In this document: positions 1 to 14,587 of the stretch, piece by piece | How positions within the stretch are numbered: position 1 is the first letter of the stretch | Layout of the letters: each line of letters begins with the position of its first letter | Assembly: GCF_905220565.1 (NCBI RefSeq) | Contig: NC_059409.1 | Span: forward strand, 5,029,501-5,093,500 | Direction: 5' to 3' | DNA: 64,000 nucleotides | Source of the DNA: Melitaea cinxia | Lineage: Eukaryota; Arthropoda; Insecta; Lepidoptera; Nymphalidae | Notes under the pieces: generated by a model | The model's input: the letters and a program-made list of their open reading frames with translations, nothing else | Database searches by the model: none | What the model was told of the DNA's origin: nothing | Translations under genes and position numbers: made by a program

Positions 1-1070
1 GAAACCCTTCTGTGTTTATGAAACCCTTGTGAGTGTTTTCATCATTAAAAAAGGCACAAACAATTATAAAACACATTGTCATTCAGAACAAGTACTCTGG
101 TTATTAGGAGTGATCCCATAAAACCCAATTAATTCTAAAGACTTCACGCGGCACGTGATTAAAATTACAAAAAGTTATATTACATACCATAAAGTAAAAG
201 GCCGACCTTAATATGAAATATAAAACTGTGGTATGAAGTTTTTGGCATTATTTATATAAGAATGAGTACTAGTATATACCTATGCTGTGTGTAAACTTAG
301 GAAGCTTTGTCATTTAAAAAACTCGATGTGTGTCAGCTTGTGATGTGTCGTTAAGTTGATCCTAGCTATGGGAGTAATTTAGGGTATATATTTGGACCAT
401 TTTGATTAGTTTAATTTTTTCTACCTCTCAATTTTCATTTCATATAACTAGATAAACTTGAAACGTTGTTTCAAGTACTATTTTAGCTTCGGCCTTAAAT
501 GAAAGCTTAGTGTTGTACAACCTACAGCTATCCATGAGATTCTGAGCATATTCGATGTGTTAGTTTTACAGCGTACGAGGGTCCAGCTGATTCTATATAC
601 ATTTAAGTAGTCAAAGAAACTTTTTAACCTTGTACAGTATAGATTAGGATAAAGCACATACTCGAGACATCGTATATAATATTGATTATGAAACCTTATA
701 TAAAATATTCAAATAGTTTTAATATTCAGTACGTGTTTGTGAGATACGTATGCGTGATATGAACAAAATGAACGGAATATTTGTTCACGTTGTTTGAATT
801 TTCCATATTTTATATCGCAAAGTTTTTCAAGACGCTCCGACTGGTGGCGCTTTCCCTTCATGCGATAAGGTTTATTTAATCAGCTCTATAAAAACAATCG
901 CGGAGGTTATCTGCTGTACAAAATATCTTTACTTTTCCCTATCGTGCATGTTTTGAAGGATGTGGCAACTATTAAGGGTAGATATTTTTTATGTGATGCA
1001 AATTATCTTCAAACGAATTTAAAAAAGGATATTCACAATTCAACTGTGTTTTTTTCATGCGTGTTAACCT
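1..1070. other. AT-rich non-coding stretch
   Basis: No exon, RNA gene or recognisable repeat was seen on either strand. The bases are AT-rich with frequent stops. This is either far upstream flank or first intron of Appl; the sequence does not decide between them. Confidence 0.5.
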
Positions 1071-1262
1071 CATAGCTTTTTACTGGGTGTACCGATTCTG
1101 ACTATTCTTTTTCATCGTAAGCTGCTGGTTATACTGTGGTCCCGTTTAAATTTGATCGAGCTCTGATTAGTACTTTTGAGTTATTCCTAATAATACGTAT
1201 TTAATTAACTGTTTTGCCGACTTCCTACGTCGTATTAATTGTCGATGTAATTGAAGTCGGTT
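1071..1262 (+). repeat. Dispersed repeat family A, copy 1 (5'-truncated)
   Basis: This stretch aligns by eye with parts of 15130-15590 and 61101-61506. All three share a block reading roughly 'ttactgggtg(t)accgattctga', a block 'gtttaaatttgatcgag' and an ending 'gtcgatgtaattgaagt'. Such repeats are common in lepidopteran introns and intergenic DNA. It has no coding capacity. The class of transposon is not clear from the sequence. Confidence 0.65.
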
Positions 1263-4200
1263 GTTAGATAAAAATGAAGTTATAAATAGTAAATATACAT
1301 TAAAGTATAATAAATAAGAGATAGCCTTATTTTAAAAAAAGACGTGATTCAAGTTATAATGTCAATTTCAAACTGTAGCAAAAAAAATCATAAAACTTTA
1401 AATAATATAAATTTTACTTATAAAATGAAGGACAAGAAATGAAGACATTTCAATTTCAATTGATATTTGCATTGTGGCTTCAAAAAGAGTACCAGTGCAC
1501 GTCGATTGCATTATGCGTTTGTAAATGACAGTTTATTTCCTGGTATGCCGTGAGAAATATTGGAAATTTTATAGAAATTATTCGTTGCATATAAAATACA
1601 ATCGGCGATATCTTTTACTCTTTGAAAAATTTTCTACGTCAAGACGGAAATTAAAATGCCCTGGCGTGTTTTTATTTTCTAAAGCTAATGCTTTCTTCGT
1701 CTCTGTAGTTATCGTAAGCAAGTAAAGTTTAATAAAATTACTCTTAATTCTACCGTAGATTGCTTCAAGAATATGGTTATTTAAGAACGCTATTAGCAGT
1801 AATAACTATCTAGTGGATATGATCATTGGATAATATAGATAAAACAAGTAATTTTTTTAAATGTTGCGCTTAGTTTAGTTGTGCTGAAATTTTGAATATT
1901 AAATTTGTTTTAAATTCACCTTGAGCTAGGCAGGAAAAGAAATTACTCTACATTATGTCTTGTAAGATAGTAACAATCCTCAGAGGAACAGCATTATAAA
2001 ATACGCTCAACTCTTGTCATTAACAAGGAAAGACAGAATAGTGAAGTGGAACATTCAGGTACCCGCTGCAACAAATGACTAGATCGTAATAAAAGTTACT
2101 TTTCATGGACACTGTTTTTACTTTCTAATAAATTCGAGAAATTTAACAATTTGATTTAAAGAAACAACACAAATCCCTCAATAAATTCCTTTTAGAAATC
2201 TATCAACAAAAACGTTTCCAATACAATTTAATTAAAACTTCAAAGGACGATAAAACAGGGCGCACATAAATTTCATTACATCGAAACTTACCAACTTGTG
2301 CCAAGTTATAAACACTTGGAAGGGCCGAGCTGAGCGAGACAGGCATTATCGATGGAATTAATCACATCCTTCGTAACCTATACCTTGATATCACACTTTG
2401 TAAATGAGTGTTTTCAATATTTATTTAACTTTAAAAAATATCTTTTCTTTTTTTATACAGCCAACTGTTACCCAAAACACAGGCGTTAATTTGCCTTCGT
2501 TAGAAACTTAAACCTTGCATGTTAATTGTGAAAAATTTATTTATTTATTGGAGTAAAAATATGTGAATTTTTTATATTCATAAATAGAGTTAATAAATTA
2601 ATTTATTAGTGAATAAATTACAATAATCTTTTTTAGCACAAGGACCGAATTGCTAATTAGAATTAACGATTGTATAAATTGTAATTACTCTTCAGTTTAT
2701 GGGTTATAAATGTTTAAAAAAGATGGTGTTTTTGACTAAACTATTGATTAATGCTACGTAAGTACAAGCCTTAAGTATATCTATAAACATTTCTTAAATC
2801 TACACTCTGACACCTTTCGGGACATACTAATTCTATATTATTCGTTGTAGTCTAAGAATATCCACGTTACTATGAGTAACGTAATCATTAAGACTGTCTT
2901 AGCTTAATTAATAAAACATACATATTCATACTTATTTCACGATTTATAGACCGATGAAACTGTTTACTCACTTAATCACAGCGTGCGTCACTTATGTATA
3001 TGAGGGCATTAAATTTGATAGCATTTACAGCATTATTAGCATTTACATTATCTAGACAGTGCTGTGAAAATATGTTCTCGTCTCAGTGATATCGAAAGCT
3101 GAAAGCCTTCCGAATACGTATTAAGCCCAACATGGCGGCTGTTTAAACAGCATTATATTATGTAAATAAAGGCGACTTTTTCCTTTACGTTGCTGTTCAG
3201 AGACAAATGGTTCCAACGTCAAGTTCAGCCATTTATCATGTTTAGGGAATGTATTGGTGTCGTCGTTTTCAAAGGCGTGAATTTCAGAGGTCAAAGAGGG
3301 AATGTGTTTGCGTATAAAGCTGACAGACCGCGCTTTTGCTTCGAATAACCTCGGTACGTGGGTTTTCATAAAACTCGCCTTTGTTGAGCTTACATCAGTT
3401 TTATATGAATTTGAACATGAAATGTTATTGAAAGCTAAACGATAAGGATTTATGGTTTGGTATTTCCTTTTTATTAAATACAAGATCTTTCCGCTTTGTG
3501 CTTCGAATATATTTGTAAAACTTTTGCATTGTAAAATATTGTCGGCATAGTTCGCGTAGATGTTCGCTTGAATGTTCAAGTACCGCTAATTTACAACTGT
3601 TATATGCATAACTTAAAACGCTTTTGAGCACAATTTATAAAGAGATACAAAAAGTTAACTAGTTTTTTTTTTCTATTTTACACATATTTTAATAAATTAG
3701 AATTTTTCTTTGTTAAATTGGTTTAAATTGAAACTGTAACTGACAGTGATTATGAAACTAACCTTTGTCACTCTAATTACATAGAGATGCTTCAGCACGA
3801 GAGGCACAAGCAGTCTGTGGTACACAATTTACATACATTTGCATACAAACCAAAGTGCTGTTTATGAACTCTTGAGAATTTTCAAGATGGAACTCAGTGC
3901 TATATAAATTATTACCTTTGTCACACCTAGTCAAGTATTTTATTATTCTTATATTAGTAATGCTCAGTTTTATCGAATTAAAATATTTTCAGTCGTAATA
4001 TATTTGGTAACAAAAAATTATTGTAGGAACAATTCTTTTTCCAAAATGTGATTCTTAACTTATTAATTAAATTGGACTGGTATAAGTAATAGTATTGTAA
4101 TCGTAAAAAAAAAACTAATTTTTATTTTCATTTTTATAAATATAAGATAAATAATTATATTATTATCTTGCGATTAACCATATCTATATCAAAGTAAATA

Positions 4201-6077
4201 CTAAATATAAAGTAGTGAAAAATATTGTGCCACATAAACGAAGTTGTTTCACTAGTAAAACATAACAACCAAACAATAAAAGCGATACGACAATAATGTT
4301 TATCTCATTCCATATAAAAACTTTGTACGCTTGTTCCTGATTGTTATACAATTATTCGTCTAAGTTCCGAATCTCCACGAAAATAGAAAACGTCTTTATA
4401 ACTCTCGCAACAAGTTTCATTTAATACCGCTCGACAGATTTGCATAGATTTGCATCGAAACTTAGAACTGTGATTTTGTAGTCGCTTTCGTTAACTTGTG
4501 CTTCAATTGCTACTAACTTTCAACTTCACTTTCCTATCTAGGTGTTGAAGATTTCATTTCAACTTCACTAATTAGATTTTTTACTATTTTAAAGTTGGTA
4601 ATAATAATTGCTGAGGATAATTTTAATTCTATTAAAATACAACTTATTTTACTATAAATGAGAAAATCACTATTTGTAGTTAGTTTATTAGGATTCATAT
4701 TTATTGAGACTATTTAAAATCATTCCTTTAGTGTTTTTCATTAACTGCATATTTATTACGTGCTACTAAAACCCTAAGAGCTAAAATATAATGTTAATAA
4801 TCTTTAAGGCAAATATTTCGTAGCGTTTTACGTATTGTTTTTTTAGACCATTTTCACAATTCTCACCTAAAAATATAATATACTCACCTAAATATATAAT
4901 AAATAGACGACGTGTATGTAAAATTCTGTACGGTACAAAACTAGATAATATTAACGTTTCTCTATAAGTCCGGGCTATCTTCGTAAAAGGACAAATAAAT
5001 TATGCAGTTTCCGCACCACCGTACCCTATTTAAGGAAAAAACCATTTGATACAATATTATACTTCTATATTTTACCTGGAAAGTACCGTGGATATTCAGA
5101 TCTATCTAACAAGTGACAAAATAGTCTGGGGCTTTACATCTAGTCATTAATAAAGAGACTGGTTACTACCATTACGTTTAATACCGTAAAAAATACGGCC
5201 ACCTTTAAGAGAATATGATAATATTCTGTTGTGAAAGTTAATTGCTTTGGACTTTAGAGGCTTATCTTATTACAACATAAGATTGGCATTTGTTATATGA
5301 GAATACCAGCAGACTTTTCATATACTAACTTCTTTTGATTTTTATGAAACGTCATGTTCGCGTACTCGTGGCGAACTGCAGGATTGTTCTTGTAATTTGT
5401 ATGAAGATTTTGAATGTCCTGTTGTACATATAAATAGTGCTGTTAATGATCATGAAAGGTTGGAAACTTGCACTTAATTTTTCTCGTGTAAAAAGACGAG
5501 TTGAGGGAATAAATTAAGTCGGCTAATCATCGGACATATTTATAATTTTCTTTAAGTTTTATCTTTGTGCCGTTTGTTTTAAGACATTCGATTTCGAATT
5601 TTTTAGGATTCGAGACATTCGAAATCAAACTTGTATCATTTATATAATTATTCCCTCAGGAAAAGTTTGTCCTTTGCTCTGAAATTCTGACTCTACGAAA
5701 AAAACGCTGCTAAGTTTATAGTCCCTAATTATAGTAAGTAAAATATTTTTAAACTGACTTTTGGATGTAATAGCATGTTTTTTATTCATACAGCCAAAGT
5801 AAGTATTGTTGACAGTAATAATGTTTACAAAGTTAGCAAATCTACTCGACAGAAATTGTAAATTCACATAAATATTAACTAATTTTCTCTCGAATTCAAA
5901 TCGTTGTTAAATCTTGTTTCAGTATAAGCTCTTAAAAGGGCCAAACCTTTGTAAGGTTATTGGCATTATTTAAATTAGACGTTATTTGAAATGCACAAAA
6001 ACCTTTAATACCTATATGTTATATGTTTTACTTCAAAAAACGAGTGTGCTTTAGACCATTGTGTCTTAGATATACGA
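1263..6077. other. Non-coding stretch with one doubtful ORF
   Basis: No splice-bounded exon or recognised repeat was seen. A 152-codon open frame lies on the minus strand at 3579-3121 in a slightly less AT-rich patch. It has no recognisable domain, no repeat homology inside the window and no clear signs of being a gene, so it is not annotated as coding. Confidence 0.45.
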
Positions 6078-6235
6078 AATGTAACTGGCTATGGCGTGGC
6101 TATTAAAGAAAATGTGTGCTCGCACCTCTCACTCTTGCTCCGTTCATCTCGCCCGATCACACTTTTTGTAACGCTCTCGTCACGCATTCACCAGCTACTC
6201 CTTAAGTCCAGCGTGCGTAAAGAAGTTTTACTTCA
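6078..6235 (+). repeat. Dispersed repeat family B, copy 1
   Basis: It starts near 'gtaactggctatg', contains 'ctcgcccgatcacact' and ends 'gcgtgcgtaaagaagtttta'. The same order of blocks is seen at 15771-15901 (+) and, inverted, at 44181-44325. It is short and non-coding, probably a MITE or other non-autonomous element. The class is not resolved. Confidence 0.7.
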
Positions 6236-6766
6236 AAAATTTAATATTTGTTATCGTTAAAAGTTATAAATATATTTAAAAAATAGGCAATATAAATAAA
6301 TATATACTATTAACTATTTCCACTTCCTAAAGTAATAAAAAGGACAGACTAGTATCTATTAATGGAATTGTAATATGGCTACTGTTTTCAAATTAATTCT
6401 CCTTAAGCTAAAGGATGTAGAAATGCCTACTACCATAATTCGCCTAAAGATTTAAATACACCAGTAACCGTTACTTACTAGGCAACACACCGTATCCTTG
6501 TCAACGCGAAACTGACTTATTCAGCTTTTTATAATGCTGTATCGTTACCGTGATATGAATAATGCGGTCGATCCGACCCTACTTAATCACTTAGTTAACT
6601 CAACAATTTATTGGTATAAGACGATAAAATTTATGTTCTACCGACAAATTACAATATTGATGGTATGTGTATTTCTAATCAATTTTACGGGTTAGGTTGT
6701 ATTTATTGACGGTGCTAGTAATGTGTCGGGTTTTACGTCGAAAGTTTCTGTGTCATGATTATGATA
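6236..6766. other. Non-coding stretch
   Basis: Nothing recognisable was seen on either strand. Confidence 0.45.
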
Positions 6767-6973
6767 TTTACATACATTGTCGCTGCAGTCACTTCAGAGT
6801 CACCTGCAAATCCGAGACCTGAAGGCTCCCGCAGGGGTTTGGTCGGTATTGCACCCCTAGTGCTGAAGCCGACATACGGTCTAGGACTGACTCGGGCGTC
6901 CTTGGATATGACCCGTAAATGGGTTCCCCAGCGATACCAAAAAAAATTAATTTTTTTTTTACATACATTGTCG
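6767..6973 (+). mobile_element. SINE-like insertion with a 14-16 bp target-site duplication
   Basis: The sequence 'tttacatacattgtcg' occurs at 6767-6782 and again at 6958-6973, bracketing about 175 bp. The insert is much richer in GC than its surroundings, ends in an A-rich then T-rich tail (about 6939-6960), and has no coding capacity. Duplicated flanks of this length plus an A-rich tail are the mark of LINE-driven retroposition, so this is a SINE or a very short LINE remnant on the + strand. The two open frames through it, one per strand, are incidental. Confidence 0.75.
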
Positions 6974-9854
6974 ATGTAGGGTTTTGCCATAAGCTACCTA
7001 TACGATTTGAACTTTAAATGACGATGTTCACTCAATATTATTAGCGCCAAATTTACGATAGAAATTGTCGCAAAACCACATTCGTTTCATCTTTGACATT
7101 TAGATATTCATCTTTGACCTTCCTTTCAATAATATTAACAATCCTTTGGTACACTTAATTTTAGCTCAAGATTTGAAATTTATTTTTGCCCGAAAAACTT
7201 TTCTATATATGAATTTAATTGTTGAACTTAATTTACAAAATGGTAGAAAAAAATAGAACCCTTTTTTTATTTCATTTAGAAAACACTACACAGTAAAAGG
7301 AATATTTATCTAACGGAGAGCATAGAATGAAATAAGAGTGGCACATCAGATCACTCGTAACTCTCCAGAACTTTCCACCCGTACTAGAGTTTGCACTTAG
7401 TCCCCCTCCGTGCCCTCGATAGCACGTGGGGTCTTACTCGGCAAGGACGAACGAATAGCGTGTCGTATGAAATGTAATGTTCATTTGAATTTTATATTTT
7501 ATCGGCTACGCATTTCCTGAGCAGGATATTTGGAGAGTATGCTGATATATGGAAAAAACGAGATTGTTGATTTTTATATGAATAATATTTATTTTCAATG
7601 AATATAGTACAAGGAGAAACCATAAAAGAAATACACTAAAGATTATTTTCATATATTTTTTATAATACTACCAAATACATAAAAAAAAATATAAAATTAT
7701 TACAATTTCGACAAAAGTTTACGTACAAATTAGGTCAATATTCTATCATTTCTATACAAAACAGCTAACAAATATTTGGAAAAAACCATTTTAGTATTGT
7801 GTTATAAATAGTTTACTAACTTACTAAATATTATGTAATGTCATCATCGAAAAACAAAACACGGCCTAGTAATAAAATATAAAAAGTACTGTAACAATGT
7901 TTGTCATAGAAGCCATATTTTAATATGTATTAAAGTAGTCGTCAATTGTGTGCCCTTTGAGAATATCAGGTATATTTTATAATTGTATTCTTTTGTTCTT
8001 TAGTTATCTTATCATAATCATGTTAATATTAAATATTCAAAGCCACATTGTCTATGAACTTTTATTACTAAACCTTTCAGTATGTCGCGAGTAAAGTTGA
8101 AAATTCCGTTCTTTATTCCTTTAAAACTTATTTACCGTTCACCTGTCCAGACGTTTTTAAACAACCAATACGGCATTTTCAATTCTTGTTTGATTGATGA
8201 AATAAATGCGAGACAAATGCGAATAACAACGTATTTGCAGATGAAAACGAAATAAAATGAAACAATTTAATCAAGTAATTTTTAAAAAACAATGATGTAC
8301 TTACAGACAAATAATATTTATCGTAACAGCTATTGACGATTAATACTTAATTATCTGTGCTATTTAGACACCATTAAAAGCCATCAAACGCAAGGAATGA
8401 ATGACTGATTCGCAAATCAAGATAAAATAATCATATACAATAATAGACAACAGAGATAGATTATAGTAATCTACAATATATAGCATTTGAAAATGTATCT
8501 TCAGTTCGTCTGTATGAATGATCATCGGATTCTCAACCTTCAAGTGGAGAAATATGTAAACTTTCTATCTACGACCTTTCAACATATTCCTCTACAATTT
8601 GTCACATATTTGCCGTTCTAGGACAACTATACGAGTATAGTATAATATTTTCTTGGAAATAAAGCACATACTCGCTGTTACGGAAATATTTATAGGTTTC
8701 TTTAGCGCACAAGATTATAATTAAGATAGACGATAAATAGTTAATTGAAAATCTTCATCAATTATTTTAGTGTTCTTTATTTTCTTCTCACGTAAGCATA
8801 CTTGCTCCATTGGACATAGATCTGAGATCTCTTTGTATAAATAGCGTTTGGTATTTCAGTACAAATCACGATTGCGGACTTAGGTCTTACGAACTTCGAA
8901 ACTTGTCAGTCAGCTAACGAGCCAAGTTGCACAAAACGGAACGTGCCCTAGAAACCACAACTAATCCTTAACTTACTCGAATTCCAACAATAATTTGTAA
9001 AGCGAAAGTTGGACGGTATTTCGTTCATTCTAATGAAATTCCACAAATAGTTTATTATTCCTAAATGAGGACATTTACCTCATACTTATATATTTAATAA
9101 GATTTTTTTATTGCGGTCCAATATTATGTGTGGGTTACCACAACAATCATGTGAGTTATTGTAGACCTTGTGATTTCACACGCTGAATTTCGAAGCTTGT
9201 TAAATTAGTCGCTATTATATAGCAAGTACTCGGTTTCTTACAGATGTATCAATCACTTTAATTGTTTAAAATAAACTATTTAAAGTTAAAAAACAAACTG
9301 GCAAAGGGAATTGGATTGCCTCTAAGAGCAAGATGATCTAAACTGACTTAAACTATTGTAATTTCGTGATAAGCTTAAATTAATTAATTTTGTTCAATTA
9401 CTAATTTATAATTAATTATGTTCCACTCAAGTATAAAATGCATTTAAAATTGACTGTAATATCTCTGGGGATCTTTTAAAACTATTTCATATGTTATATA
9501 GCTAATTACACATAAATAAGTACCTATAACAAGTTATAATATAAAGTATTTATTCGTAACATGTTAAATGAATTCACGTTCCTAAACTCAACTCTAATTT
9601 GATATAAAATGCCTTCAGAATTTCAATAGGTATACATTCAGAATATTCAGTAGCGACCCATATCAGACTGTGATCATCGAGTGACGGACGGGTCTGTACG
9701 AAATAAGGCAATTTCCATACATTTATGGATTTTCCTACATCGATGAGAGCGGTACAATTGGAATTTGTGTGAAAGGGATAAACATATGGATTTAGGGGTT
9801 GATCACTTATCACGTCCTAATTTAATATTTTATTTAAATGAACTAATTTAATCT
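6974..9854. other. AT-rich non-coding stretch
   Basis: No exon was recognised. A TATAAATAG with a possible initiator 22 bases later lies at 8836-8860, but no coding sequence follows it. Confidence 0.45.
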
Positions 9855-10072
9855 GCTCCACTGCGGGTATGTACATAAACACGTATACGTATGGCTACGA
9901 TCGCTTGTGTGACGGGTATCTATGATAACAATCGGTACTGACAGCTTAAATTGCTCTCCTAAGCATGGTAGGGAAACTCACGAGGATATTTAACCTAGGC
10001 CGGGAACAAATCGGGGCTATCGACAGCGGCAATCGATCCCGCCATCGCCATCATTTAGACGCCTACACGCAC
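9855..10072. repeat. Dispersed repeat family C, copy 1 (SINE-like)
   Basis: A patch richer in GC than its surroundings with the blocks 'ggtatctatgataacaatcgg', 'gctctcctaagcatggtagg' and 'cggcaatcgatcccgcc'. The first half resembles 38350-38475 ('ggtatctatagtagcgatcgg'). The right end on the minus strand is faintly like a tRNA T-arm, so a tRNA-derived SINE is possible but not shown. Confidence 0.5.
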
Positions 10073-13000
10073 CACTACATCGAAGTCATTATGATGACAT
10101 GAATACATTGTATTGTTATATTGAAGATTAATCACGTTATACATTATTGTATATTGGAAAATAAATTTGTAGTCTTTTAATAATGGGTACAAACAATGAG
10201 GTGTTAATCCAGCCAAAATGGCGTGATTTGTATTGTCACAGATTTTATTTAATAACATAATATCTGTACCGAGATAATTTCATTTTAACCAACCTCAACG
10301 AAGGAGATTCTGAACTAAACTCGTCTATTGTGATTTTCGATGTGAAAGGTTTAAATACATAATTTACGCAGGATACTTATAATTTCAAAACGCTACGATT
10401 ACTTAATTTCGTGCGTTTGATAGCTCACAAGACAGGAAAATAAAATCCTCAGGAGTTACGTTTTAAAAACCTTTGTTACTCAATTAGCTTGATTTCAAAT
10501 GGTATAGACATTAATTTTTAAATGACTTTTTGAACGATGGAGTCTTGATTTGTATTTCGATTAGTTTACTCTCCTATTTCTTGGTCTGACGGAACGCAAT
10601 TAACAGCTGACTGTGAGCGCCATACTCGTTAGTGTTTCAAAACATTTACTTTTCAAGATGTTAGTTAGTTCGAGTTGCCGATTTTGGAGATTTTGAGACA
10701 GACGTTAATTATCATCAGTTTCTGACTCTGATTACTTTGTAATCTTTACTCATATCATTTTTGTTTACTTTTTTCATTATAAGTGTTATTACAATTAGCA
10801 AAATTGGAATTTAAAGTATTTAGCACTGCATGTTATTAAACGCAAGTATTTATAACTTCAACAAGTTTACGCTATCCACGCTCATTAAAATACGTAGAAG
10901 AGTTCGTCCGTCGAAATCATTAAACCTAAGTTTTCCTCAGAATTTCGTAACTTTTTTTACTTCATATAATTTCTCTTTTAAGCGCCATAAAACAGAAGAA
11001 TATATTAAAATAATCATTGTAGTATGAAAAACCCCAAGCCTGAACACAGACTTTTATTAAATAATAGCATAAAGAAGGTGTAAAAAAATTCAGTGTTGAA
11101 AACCCTCTTCAATGCATTTCACTGAGCAAAAACAGAAATGATTTTATAATTTAAAGCGAGTGCACTTTATTTAATTATCCAAAAAGGAAATGGAAAAGTG
11201 AAATAACGTAGCGAAAAGTAGCTAATTAAGCGAAGCGGCGAAACAGCTTCGGAGGCGATGAGAGATATGAGCTCGTTGAGAACGAGCTGTAACAAGCTTG
11301 ACTTTGGTGTTTACGAGCGGTTCCAATGATTATTAATTATTATTACGAAACGTATTTTCTGATTCTGATTTCGATTCGTTGAGTTTGATGTTTTATTGCT
11401 TGTGATTAGTAGTTGAAATAAATAATAAAGATAATATAAGATTAAACAGTAAACGCTACAGGATGAACAGTCCCCATTACAGACATGCATCGATAAAAAT
11501 AAAAGAAATACAACTTCAATATAAACAATCGTTGGAAAACTTGTATGGATTTGTAACTGTTGACCACAATTAGATATCGAAGTTTTAATTATTTTAAGCT
11601 TAATATAGACTACCTACTGAGCAAAATCGTTATTTGAAAACAATATTTAGTTTCCATAATATCTTTAACAATAACTGTTAACTTACTTATCGTAAATACG
11701 ATAGTCTAAAATATGAACTAGATGTGATTATCACCCATTTGCTTAGTGAAAAAAATTTACATAATTGTCTTCTTTAGTATGTTAAAAATAAATCGCGATT
11801 AAGTTGGCTGGAAAATTACTGGCCGGACTATACTCATATTAAATTCGGCTACCACTGTTCAGAACAAACTAGTATCAACCATATGTTAATCTAATTTACT
11901 CTTTATTGTACACATAAAAAGAAGTTTACAATTTATAAAACAATACTCGTATACAAAAAGAAATATAAAACAGGCGGTCTTATCGTTAAACAGCGATCTC
12001 TTCCAGACAACTAGTTTGGAGGATCGGATAATGTGAAAAAAGAGGAAAAGTACAGAATTAAAATGAAACAAAACAGGAAGAAAACCAAATATACACACAT
12101 ACAAAAAATTACACAAATGAACTAGAATTTCACTTCTAATATTAATAACATACAATAAATAAAAAAAATATATGCTACTTAGGATAAAAGAGCATTGCGA
12201 GAGCGTCGAAGTTACTCTGTTTTAATTGGACAATCTGTTTTGCTAAGCTGACAGTGATGAGTCACTATTTTCTTAATTCTTAAAGAGTGTGATTTGACTA
12301 TCAAAAACTATGCACTTCAAAACATTGTATATGAAGGCGCAGTATTTTGCAGCGAGCGAAAACTACCCGATTTAACAACTACATCGATCAGTGCACATGC
12401 TTTATTGATTTATTTCTTTACGACAAAATAAATCATTATAGCTTTGGTATTTTTTTATTTAAGAAATCAGGATTCTGTCCCCAAGCCTAGATATAAATTT
12501 CGGAAAAAATAAATATGTCAATTGAGAGCAGCTTGTATGTAATAAATGTTATGTATGCGTTTCATGAGCATTATATGTGGTGTAATATATCTGTCAAAAA
12601 GTTTTACAGTTACATCGAACATATGATATTGTAAACCCTTATTAAGAATATAATATCGGGAAAATGGCGACAAACAATTTATTTCCTGTAAATCGTAGCG
12701 TGTTCGTTGAAACATGTCGAATCGACGTATTAATAAAATTTAATTAAAAACCATAGCAATTCCGTGAGTACATTTTTGATTGAACTTAATTAAATGGATA
12801 TTCGTTCAAATTTGTACGATATATGACGGGTTTTTGGTTTTGTAATTCGAATATTTGAATAAAGTATATGTATCAGCGTATTATTGTGATGATTGTTGCC
12901 TTATTATATAACGTAAGCCGTCAGATTTGAACTAGAACAAAACTCACGTCAGTTATGAAAATTTCGTAGTGGTTTTGCTACTTTAGTAGGTATCCTCAAT

Positions 13001-14528
13001 TCCCTATGTACACAATAAACTAATTCTGCAAAGGTAAGTGGTGGACGAAGTTGCTTCAAAGCAATTTCATAGCAATATAGGTAGATCACATTAAAACTCA
13101 ATGAAATCATGCGAAGCGGACTGAGAAATAACGTAGCGCATTGCGTGATTATGTAGAAGAAAGAAAACAAATATTCTTCTTTATTTTCTTTATAGTTAAA
13201 GCCCGCCTACGATGTCGTTGCATCAAAATCCGATTTAAGTAACTCTGGACCATTGTAGAAAATTGCGCCTGCATTTTAATATTTTTAAACAATAATATTA
13301 ATTGATTTCCTTCTGGTGTGTGATGATTTTATTCTTATGGAACGCTTACTAGTCTCGCTCGTATTAGCATAATACAACCCAATTTTCATGAATTTATCAT
13401 TGAGATAATTTTAAAAAAAAAATACGTAATTATTTATGGAGTGTGTGGAGATGAAATAGTCCACTGGACACAACATACATAAATCGTCGCCAGACCTAAA
13501 AGCACTCAAATCCGGCTTATGAACAGATTTTATAGGCTTAAAATTGTTTTTGAATTTCCCCTCAGAGGCTTTAAATCACATCGTAAATAATGTTTCGAAA
13601 CAAAAACATTTACTGCAGGTTCCATGTGAAAAGGACACCTTTTTACTTTTATACATCTGTTCGAACTTTAAAAAAAAAATCTAGTTTTCTTCTAAAACGT
13701 TTATAATAAACAATTTTAACGTGTGACATCGGAGCAGAAGTTATGCAGTTTACCACATAATCAATTATATAGCGTATTATAAGATTTTGTCAACAAAGGT
13801 CACGACTTTCTCCCTCTAATCACAGAAAATTACTTTACTTTGTAAGTTAGTTGTTACTTTACTTTATTAGTTCGTCGAGTACAGATTCAATAGAAAAAGT
13901 ACGAGAATTCCACGTTAAAAGTATCATTTACTAATGGGCAACGTAAACGTAACAAGGGGTATTGGATTCTTTTTGTTTTAAATCGTTAAAAGTTACGTTT
14001 TTTTTAATTAAAAACTCGGGCGTATTGTTATAGAGTATGGTTTTATTACCAGTTACGAAACAATATATGTATAATGCCTTTTGTTTTCTAAAGGTATAAT
14101 TCCGCCGGAATTGCTGAAATGTTAAATTTTTACTCCTTCCATTGAAATTCCTTTTAAAATATTCTAATTATAATAACGGGTTTAACCTTATTTTACACTG
14201 CCCTGTAGAACTCAAAGAATTTTCTATAATTAAATGAACTACCGTATATATGCCGTATAATATTATGGTTAATATGGTTTTAATACTAACAATTTTCTTT
14301 TCTATGTCGACACGTTGTTTTAGCGGTTACAATGGCAAACATTTGTATGTGCCATACAGATGTTGATCTTGGACTGAGCGTTTGTGCTTATGTTCTGGTG
14401 TTTCTGGATCTCCGACACAAGATACCTAGAAATCCTACTAGAGACCGTTAAGCATAAGTTTATAATCTCAAGCGAAAATTTACTTGAGAGCGTTTTATTT
14501 GTGTAGGAACATGTGATTTGCTGTTAAG

Positions 14529-14534
<6 letters not shown>
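10073..14534. other. AT-rich non-coding stretch
   Basis: Several short open frames (60-90 codons) occur here at chance level. None has a domain or splice context that I recognise. A patch at 14320-14450 looks less AT-rich and may be an old transposon fragment, but I could not pair it with another copy in the window. Confidence 0.45.

Positions 14535-14580
<46 letters not shown>
14535..14580. repeat. (TA)n microsatellite
   Basis: About 46 bases of uninterrupted TA dinucleotides. Confidence 0.95.
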
Positions 14581-14582
<2 letters not shown>

Positions 14583-14587
14583 TATAA

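Noticed and set aside
8836..8860. TATAAATAG followed by TTCAGT, a possible core promoter
   Set aside because: The spacing is short for an insect TATA-Inr pair, and no coding exon or splice donor follows. Not enough to call.
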